Shown: positions 58,755 through 64,000 of the stretch, piece by piece
How positions within the stretch are numbered: the stretch's first letter is position 1
Layout of the letters: every line of letters starts with the position of its first letter
Origin: Streptococcus sp. X13SY08
GTDB taxonomy: Bacteria; Bacillota; Bacilli; Lactobacillales; Streptococcaceae
Length of the DNA stretch: 64,000 bases
Direction of reading: 5' to 3'
Assembly: GCF_001182825.2 (NCBI RefSeq)
Contig: NZ_LFYO02000003.1
Location: 267,262-331,261 of the forward strand
Notes under the pieces: generated by a model
What the model was told of the DNA's origin: nothing
The model's database searches: none
Seen by the model: the letters and a program-made list of their open reading frames with translations, nothing else
Program-made: the position numbers and the translations under genes

Positions 58755-59300
58755 ATGACACCGCTTTATGTATTTGGACCTAAACACGCTACACTTGATC
58801 AGTATGCTGCATCTCTCGTATTTGCTGAATTTTTGAAAGAATTTGGCGCAAATGCGCATGCTATCTCATTAACAGAGCCCAGTGAGTACATCCAAGCAGT
58901 TTTGAAAAAATTTGACTTGGATCCTCTACCTGTTAAACCTGAAATTGGTCAAGAGGAAGGAAGAGCAGCCTTAATTGGACACACAGATAGTCAAGGCTTG
59001 CCTATCAATACTATTCTATTGAATCAAGAAGTTCAGAATTTAACTGTTGAAAATCCAATTCATTTTTTGAATGTTCCTTATGATAGTTTTGGATCAGAAC
59101 TGTTGGATCTTTATCAAGGACGCAATTTTACCTTATCAAAAAATTTGGGATCTTTATTACTTGCTGGAGCCATTGATGCTACTGAAAACTACACAACGGC
59201 TGTCGGCGGTTATTACGATAAACTTTACTCAGAAAATCTTGCCAAAGCTGCCGGTTTAGATATTGACACCTTAGCCAAAGAACTAGAGGCACTCAAATAA
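58755..59300 (+). CDS. DHH/PpaC-like protein B, catalytic motifs lost
   Basis: 181 aa paralogue of the preceding protein, 42 nt downstream. LYVFGPKHATLDQYAASLVFA replaces the PpaC motif FGHQNPDSDAIGSSVAF, ALIGHTDSQGL stands where TDH is normal, HFLNVPYDSFGSELLDLY where DHH...SASSIVY is, and NLGSLLLAGAIDATENY aligns with the LLLSG helix. Only scattered ligands remain and the DHHA2 domain is absent. The role is unknown. AAAGGAG precedes the ATG; a terminator follows. Confidence 0.7.
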   Translation: MTPLYVFGPKHATLDQYAASLVFAEFLKEFGANAHAISLTEPSEYIQAVLKKFDLDPLPVKPEIGQEEGRAALIGHTDSQGLPINTILLNQEVQNLTVENPIHFLNVPYDSFGSELLDLYQGRNFTLSKNLGSLLLAGAIDATENYTTAVGGYYDKLYSENLAKAAGLDIDTLAKELEALK

Positions 59301-59305
59301 GAATG

Positions 59306-59338
59306 AAAAAGCCTCGGATAGAATCCGAAGGCTTTTTG
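59306..59338. terminator. Bidirectional terminator
   Basis: AAAAAGCCTCGGAT/ATCCGAAGGCTTTTT imperfect stem (one bulge) around AGA, between the convergent DHH-like gene and cysK. Confidence 0.85.
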
Positions 59339-59350
59339 TATGTCAACTCT

Positions 59351-60272
59351 TTATTCAAATTCATAGAGAGCTGTAGATAAGTAGCGCTCCCCATTATCAG
59401 GAAGAATAGCCAAAACTCTTTTACCTACTCCTAATTCCTTTGCCTTTTCAATAGCTGCATGGATAGCTGCTCCAGAAGAAATTCCCACTAGAAAACCTTC
59501 TTGTCCACCAACAGCTCGTCCTGTTGCAATTGCATCATCTGAATTTACTCGGATAATCCCATCGTAGGCTTGGATATCAAGCGTTTCTGGAATGAAACCA
59601 GCTGAAATTCCTTGAATTTTATGTGGACCAGGTTCTTCCCCAGAAAGGACAGTGGATTCATCCGCTTTTACAGCAAAAATTTGAACAGCAGGATTGACTT
59701 TTTTCAAGGCATGAGAAACACCTGAAACTGTTCCGCCTGTTCCCACGCCAGAAATAAAGGCGTCCAAACCAGTTGGACCAAAAGCCTCAATGATTTCAGC
59801 ACCGGTTGTAGTTTCGTGAATAGCAGGATTAGCTGGGTTGTTAAACTAGCGGCACCCAACCATTTTTTTCCTTGGCAATTTCTTGTGCTTTGACAATAGC
59901 GCCTTTCATGCCTTCGCTACCAGGCATTAAAACTAATTCAGCACCATATGCTTGAATGATTTTGCGGCGTTCAATAGACATGGTTTCTGGCATAACGATA
60001 ATAACCTTGTAGCCTTTTGCAGCGCCGACCCAAGCTAACCCAATTCCTGTATTGCCAGATGTTGGTTCTACGATAGTATCACCAGGATGAAAGTTTCCTT
60101 CTTTTTCAGCAGCCTCAATCATGGCAAGAGCAATACGATCCTTAACAGAGGAGCCTGGATTAAAGGCTTCCAGTTTAACATAAACATCCGCAGCGCCTTC
60201 TGGTACAATGCGATTTAATTTAACAATGGGTGTTTTCCCGACTAATTCTGTAACGGAATTATAAATTGTCAT
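59351..60272 (-). pseudogene. cysK: Cysteine synthase CysK (O-acetylserine sulfhydrylase), 2-nt frameshift
   Basis: Start [21 protein letters not shown]; the PLP Lys is in [12 protein letters not shown], substrate loop [12 protein letters not shown]. At about 59848 GWVPL runs into a stop; restoring two bases (CTA-CAG-TTT) gives [16 protein letters not shown] in the second frame, then GTGGTVSGV (phosphate loop) and GISSGAAI to the end. The enzyme makes cysteine from O-acetylserine and sulfide. A strong promoter and AGGAGG precede it. Confidence 0.9.
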
Positions 60273-60299
60273 AAGATACCTCCTAACTTCTTGAACTTT

Positions 60300-60328
60300 A
60301 TTATACGCGCCACGTGTGCTTTTGTAAA
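60300..60328 (-). promoter_or_regulatory. cysK promoter
   Basis: On the minus strand TTTACA (60328-60323) and TATAAT (60305-60300) are spaced 17 bp, about 28 bp before the start codon. Confidence 0.75.
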
Positions 60329-60531
60329 ATATAAAAGAGTTTGAAGTACGAAGTCTTGAAATGCAAGGTAACTCGACTCTCTAATACCTTGCCAAATCAA
60401 CTTTTCCTGCTCTAAGCGAAGAGAGTGAAAAGATTTGGGGATATGCCTTCTTGGATTGAACGTCAAAAAATAAGAAAGTGGGGCTTAAATCGCACTTCTT
60501 CAAAGGAATTGACTTTGTACTACTCTTGATT
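60329..60531. other. Intergenic region between cysK and yigZ
   Basis: No supported gene. A 65-codon minus-strand frame (60269-60466) has no family and runs through the cysK promoter. AAGAAAGTG/CACTTCTT arms around 60473-60501 could form the yigZ terminator. The stretch looks like a remnant or dispersed intergenic sequence. Confidence 0.4.
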
Positions 60532-61164
60532 TCAAGAAATAGGAACTTCAACAACCCGTTTTCCGCGGTCCTCTAAGTGGATTTTTCCATAGAAATATTC
60601 AATCAGCTGATCTTTTATAGCCTCTTTTTCTTCCAAATCCACGAAAAGTGTCGTTACCACATCTTCTAAAAAAGTCGTGTTGTATTCCGTTTGGTTATTG
60701 TCAGTACACCATTTGCCAAAATCTTGGTATTGACTGTAAGACATTTTGAGCAAAATACCTTCTTGTTCTTTAACTTGAACGCTCCCAATTGCTTTTATAC
60801 CCTCTGCGACAGCACCGGCATATGAACGTATGAGACCACCTGCACCCAGTTTAATGCCACCAAAATAGCGTGTGACTACTACTACTAAATTGGTCAGTTC
60901 ATGGTTTTCCAAAACGGTTAACATGGGGATACCAGCAGTACCAGAAGGTTCTCCATCATCTGATGAACGCTTGATTTCAGAGTTTTCTCCCACTATAAAG
61001 GCAGAGCAATTGTGGGTTGCTTCGTAATGTTCTTTTTTTATAGACTGGATAAATTCTCTAGCCTCTTCTTCGGATTGAACTCGTTTAATAGAACAAATAA
61101 ACCGCGATTTTTTTATTTTGATTTCAGTTTGTCCATCTGTTTTGATTGTTTTATAGGCTTTCAT
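60532..61164 (-). CDS. YigZ/YvyE family protein (IMPACT domain)
   Basis: 210 aa. The UPF0029 N-terminal domain has ATHNCSAFIVGE, SSDDGEPSGTAGIPML, VVVTRYFGGIKLGAGGLIRSYAGA; a C-terminal DUF1949 domain follows. The biochemical role is uncertain. It is divergent from comFA, a common streptococcal arrangement. Confidence 0.88.
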   Translation of the reverse strand: MKAYKTIKTDGQTEIKIKKSRFICSIKRVQSEEEAREFIQSIKKEHYEATHNCSAFIVGENSEIKRSSDDGEPSGTAGIPMLTVLENHELTNLVVVVTRYFGGIKLGAGGLIRSYAGAVAEGIKAIGSVQVKEQEGILLKMSYSQYQDFGKWCTDNNQTEYNTTFLEDVVTTLFVDLEEKEAIKDQLIEYFYGKIHLEDRGKRVVEVPIS

Positions 61165-61208
61165 ACTTCAAATTGTACACATTTTTAAGATGACTTTCAA
61201 GCAACTTT

Positions 61209-61216
61209 TACGAATA
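61209..61216 (+). promoter_or_regulatory. Competence cin box (SigX/ComX promoter) of comFA
   Basis: TACGAATA, the exact core consensus of the SigX combox, preceded by CTTT. The first ATG of comFA is at 61225, so the transcript would have almost no leader. Confidence 0.8.
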
Positions 61217-61224
61217 AATAAGTG

Positions 61225-62541
61225 ATGATCAATTTAGAAGATTTATATGGACGATGGTTTACCAAACACCAATTAACAGCAGAGGAACGTGCTCTAGCTC
61301 AAGAGCTTTCACCACAACAAGACAGGTGTCATAGATGTGCAACGCCTTATCAGGAAGAATATAAGTTGCCAAACGATGCCTATTACTGTAGAGAGTGCAT
61401 TTTACTAGGGAGAATTAGAAGTGATGAACCCCTTTATTATTTTCCGCAACAAGATTTTCCCAAGCAAGACGTTCTTAAGTGGAAAGGACAGTTGACCCCC
61501 TATCAAACCGAAATTTCTGAGGGACTTTATCAACAGATACAAAATAACCAAGCGACGTTGGTACATGCAGTAACAGGTGCAGGTAAGACAGAAATGATGT
61601 ATCAAGCAGTAGCTCAAATTATTGAAAATGGCGGAGCTGTTTGTCTAGCCAGTCCTCGAATTGATGTCTGTATAGAATTGTACAAACGGCTTCAGAAGGA
61701 ATTTTCGTGTCCTATATCTCTCCTTCATGGAGAATCAAAACCTTATTTTCGAACTCCCTTAGCGATTGCAACGACGCATCAACTCTTGAAATTTTATCAT
61801 GCTTTTGATTTATTGTTAATTGATGAAGTGGACGCATTTCCCTATGTGGATAATCCAATGTTATACCACGCCGTGGAAAATGCATTGAAACCAGAAGGAG
61901 TTCCCATCTTTTTGACAGCGACTTCCACAGATGAATTAGACAAAATGGTTGGCAAGGGTCGGTTAGTCAAACTCCAGCTTCTAAGGCGTTTTCATGGGAA
62001 TCCTCTTATTGTACCCAAAAAGATTTGGATGCAGTCCTTCCAGGCATCATTGGCGAAAAATACCTTGCCGACGATTTGTTTAGAAAGCATTCGAAAACAA
62101 CGAATCAGCCAATTTCCTCTCCTCGTTTTTGCACCACAAATCAAAACGGGACAGCAAATAAAAAGGATTTTAGAGCAATTCTTTCCCGATGAAACAATCG
62201 GATTGGTATCTAGTCAGACAGAGGAACGACTTGAAATGGTTGAAAAATTTCGTCAAGGAGAAATAAAGATTTCGGTTGCGACGACTATTCTAGAGGGTGG
62301 TGTGACCTTTCCATGTGTGGATGTGTTTGTCTTTGAAGCCCATCATAGACTATATAATTCGTCTTCTTTAGTGCAAATTTCTGGACGAGTGGGGCGCAGT
62401 ATGGATCGACCAACAGGAAATTTATTCTTCTTTATAGAAGAAACAAATCACGCTATCGAAAAATCCATCCAAGAGATTAAAGATATGAATAAGGAGGCGG
62501 GTTATGCCAAGGTGCATCTTATGCCTAGAGGAAGTCGATGA
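61225..62541 (+). CDS. comFA: Competence DNA-uptake ATPase ComFA
   Basis: 438 aa. N-terminal zinc-finger Cys pairs CHRCATPY and CRECI, then a superfamily-2 helicase: Walker A AVTGAGKTEMMY, DEVD box, LTATST, and motif VI QISGRVGRS. ComFA pulls single-stranded DNA through ComEC. It is controlled by the cin box upstream; GTG 61222 is an alternative start. It overlaps comFC by 38 nt. Intact. Confidence 0.93.
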   Translation: MINLEDLYGRWFTKHQLTAEERALAQELSPQQDRCHRCATPYQEEYKLPNDAYYCRECILLGRIRSDEPLYYFPQQDFPKQDVLKWKGQLTPYQTEISEGLYQQIQNNQATLVHAVTGAGKTEMMYQAVAQIIENGGAVCLASPRIDVCIELYKRLQKEFSCPISLLHGESKPYFRTPLAIATTHQLLKFYHAFDLLLIDEVDAFPYVDNPMLYHAVENALKPEGVPIFLTATSTDELDKMVGKGRLVKLQLLRRFHGNPLIVPKKIWMQSFQASLAKNTLPTICLESIRKQRISQFPLLVFAPQIKTGQQIKRILEQFFPDETIGLVSSQTEERLEMVEKFRQGEIKISVATTILEGGVTFPCVDVFVFEAHHRLYNSSSLVQISGRVGRSMDRPTGNLFFFIEETNHAIEKSIQEIKDMNKEAGYAKVHLMPRGSR

Positions 62542-63164
62542 AAAACAACCATTTTCAACTATTTTATTGCTAAAGAAAGAACTATCACAAGTCTGTTTAA
62601 CCTGTCAAAACTCCTTTCAAAAAATCAGTGAGAACCACTGTTTATCCTGTTTTAAAGAAGGGATGGCTAAAAATGTTCAGATTGTCAGCAGTGGGAACAG
62701 AACAAACAAGAAGTCTCTCATGAAAGCATCTATGTGTACACAGACCATATGGCTGATTATTTTAGTCGCTACAAAATCCAAGGTGATTATCTGCTGCGAA
62801 AAGTATTTGCTCGTCCACTAAAATCATATTTAAAGAAATACAGTGATTATACGATTGTTCCAATTCCTATCAGTCAACAACGTTTGGAAGAAAGAGGATT
62901 TAACCAAGTGACAGGATTATTAGAAGCGGCAATGATTCCTTATCAGAATCTACTTGAGAAAAATCATGTTGACAAACAATCAGAAAAAAATAGGAGAGAC
63001 CGGCTTAAACTTCAACAACCTTTCCGATTAAAAAAATTAAAGTACCAGAAAAAATTTTATTAGTAGATGATATCTATACTTCAGGTGCCACTTTACAGTT
63101 AGCAAAAGAGTTGCTAATGAAAAATAGTGCGAAAAAAATCAAAACTTTTTCATTGAGTAGATAA
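62504..63164 (+). pseudogene. comFC: ComFC competence protein (phosphoribosyltransferase fold), two 1-nt frameshifts
   Basis: MPRCILCLEEVDEKQPF with CxxC zinc pairs (CLTC, CLSC). At about 62672 a run of A lacks one base: GMA continues as KCSDCQQWEQNKQEVSHES in the next frame, restoring the fourth pair. At about 63035 a run of 7 A should be 8, after which KIKVPEKILLVDDIYTSGATLQ gives the PRPP-binding motif and the true end at 63164. ComFC supports transformation together with ComFA. Both lesions are in homopolymers. Confidence 0.88.
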
Positions 63165-63200
63165 GAAAACGCTTGCAAAATAATTCTCGTATGGTATAAT
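63163..63200 (+). promoter_or_regulatory. hpf promoter with an overlapping cre site
   Basis: TTGCAA (63173-63178) and TATAAT (63195-63200) are spaced 16 bp. AAGAAAACGCTTGCA (63163-63177) matches the CcpA cre consensus WTGNAANCGNWNNCW except at the second base and overlaps the -35, where CcpA would repress. Confidence 0.7.
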
Positions 63201-63241
63201 GATAATGAACAAAGGCGAAAGCCAAGAAAGAGGTACTCACT

Positions 63242-63784
63242 ATGATTAAATTTAGTATTCGCGGGGAAAACCTTGAAGTAACAGATGCCCTCCGTTCTTA
63301 TGTAGAAGAAAAAATTGCTAAAATTGAAAAATATTTCAATGAAGACCAAGAATTAAATGCCAAGGTAAACTTGAAAGTCTATCGTGAAAAGACTGCTAAA
63401 GTAGAAGTAACGATTCCAGTAGGCTCTGTAACACTTCGTGCAGAAGATGTTTCACAAGATATGTATGGCTCTATTGATTTGGTAGCAGATAAAATTGAGC
63501 GTCAAATCCGTAAAAACAAAACAAAAATTTCTAAAAAACATCGTGAAAAAGTTCCAACGGGTCAATTATTTGCTGAAGAAGGAGAAGAAGTAGAAACTCC
63601 AGAAGTAAAAGTTGTGCGTACCAAACAAGTGGATGCTAAGCCGATGGATATTGAGGAAGCGAAGCTTCAATTAGAATTGTTGGGACACGGTTTCTTTATC
63701 TATGTTGACGCAGCAGATCATACAACCAATGTTCTTTACAAACGTGAAGACGGAGATTTAGGACTTTTGGAAGTTCGTTCATAA
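63242..63784 (+). CDS. hpf: Ribosome hibernation-promoting factor, long form (HPF)
   Basis: 180 aa. The N-terminal S30AE domain (MIKFSIRGENLEVTDALR, EEKIAKIEKYF, DMYGSIDLVADKIERQIRK) and C-terminal dimerisation domain (KPMDIEEAKLQLELLGHGFFIYVDA) are both present, so it is the long form that makes 100S ribosome dimers. AAAGAGG precedes the ATG. The cre site suggests carbon-source control. Confidence 0.94.
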   Translation: MIKFSIRGENLEVTDALRSYVEEKIAKIEKYFNEDQELNAKVNLKVYREKTAKVEVTIPVGSVTLRAEDVSQDMYGSIDLVADKIERQIRKNKTKISKKHREKVPTGQLFAEEGEEVETPEVKVVRTKQVDAKPMDIEEAKLQLELLGHGFFIYVDAADHTTNVLYKREDGDLGLLEVRS

Positions 63785-63791
63785 GCATACT

Positions 63792-63817
63792 AAAAGGAGG
63801 GGAGACCTCCTTTTTTA
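63792..63817 (+). terminator. Terminator after hpf
   Basis: AAAAGGAGG/CCTCCTTTTTT around GGAGA. Confidence 0.9.
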
Positions 63818-63912
63818 ATATTAGTAATGAATATTTAGTGCATGAGATCAAGGTTTTTAGTGATTAAATCGCACATGTACAAAATTTTTTAAAAAAAGGG
63901 GGAGAAAAAGTA

Positions 63913-63941
63913 TTGACAGGGAGGCGAGTGTCTGATATACT
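63913..63941 (+). promoter_or_regulatory. Strong promoter, probably of an rRNA operon beginning beyond the window
   Basis: A consensus TTGACA (63913-63918), 17-bp spacer and extended TGATATACT (-10 TATACT 63936-63941) sit behind an A/T-tract stretch like an UP element (63880-63910). The transcript runs out of the window without a coding start. The strength, the lack of an ORF and the position after hpf suggest an rRNA operon; no rRNA sequence is visible to prove it. Confidence 0.5.
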
Positions 63942-64000
63942 AATGAAGTTGCCTCGGGAGAGGTGATGGGAACTGAAAAGAAAGACACGATTTCAAAAAA

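Noticed and set aside
60269..60466. 65-codon minus-strand ORF upstream of cysK
   Set aside because: It spans the cysK promoter and ribosome-binding site and shows no conserved domain.

Overview
The window (about 40% G+C) is the core chromosome of a Streptococcus, most likely Streptococcus suis or a very close relative. The evidence is gene order and protein sequence: rimP-nusA-ylxR-ylxQ-infB-rbfA, ecsAB-ccrZ-trmB, recU/pbp1A-ypsA-gpsB-rnpB-mapZ, rny-gmk-rpoZ-priA-fmt-rsmB-stp-pknB-liaFSR, and cysK-yigZ-comFA-comFC-hpf. There is no prophage, insertion sequence, CRISPR array or tRNA. The one recognisable stable RNA is RNase P RNA, and the last 100 bases look like the promoter of a large RNA operon, probably rRNA.

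Layout. 1-8.2 kb: a Cof-type HAD phosphatase, an NCS2 purine permease behind two tandem PurBox-like sites, then the ribose operon rbsRKDACB with paired operators. 8.2-15.2 kb: tsaE, a GNAT acetyltransferase, lytR, a HIT hydrolase, ecsAB, ccrZ, trmB and a TetR regulator. 15.2-20.5 kb: the nusA-infB translation operon and rbfA. 20.5-29.1 kb: a TRIC-like membrane protein, the pyruvate dehydrogenase genes pdhABCD with unusually long, hairpin-rich intergenic regions, and lplA, which supplies lipoate to the PDH lipoyl domains. 29.2-35.4 kb: an S-adenosyl-L-methionine hydrolase-like protein (DUF62), an ECF S component, trhO, a CDF-like membrane protein, and the ECF ATPase and T subunits. 35.4-46 kb: rsmG, pbp1A, recU, ypsA, gpsB, rnpB, an RNA methyltransferase, mapZ, luxS, rny, gmk and rpoZ (cell-division and wall genes mixed with RNA metabolism). 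46-56 kb: priA, fmt, rsmB, the Stp/PknB phosphatase-kinase pair and the LiaFSR envelope-stress system. 56-64 kb: a HAD-cyclophilin fusion, cvfD, two small degenerate DHH/pyrophosphatase-like proteins, cysK, yigZ, comFA/comFC behind a competence cin box, and hpf behind a cre site.

Two things stand out. First, about twenty genes carry lesions that only remove bases. Some are 1-2 nt losses, mostly in homopolymers. Others are internal losses of roughly 55-160 bp, estimated from family knowledge. They hit essential genes (infB, nusA, fmt, priA, pdhA, pbp1A), so most are probably consensus or assembly errors rather than biology; many genes are therefore listed as disrupted, with the expected product named. 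Second, rbfA, pdhB, pdhC and pdhD are each preceded by a related structured element of about 110-145 nt. It starts at an AGAAAGG Shine-Dalgarno-like motif, folds into a long hairpin, and ends in a GGTA-containing tail directly at the ATG, with no other ribosome-binding site near the start. A fifth copy without a gene lies between pdhC and pdhD. This SD-hairpin-ATG arrangement is the best candidate here for something undescribed.
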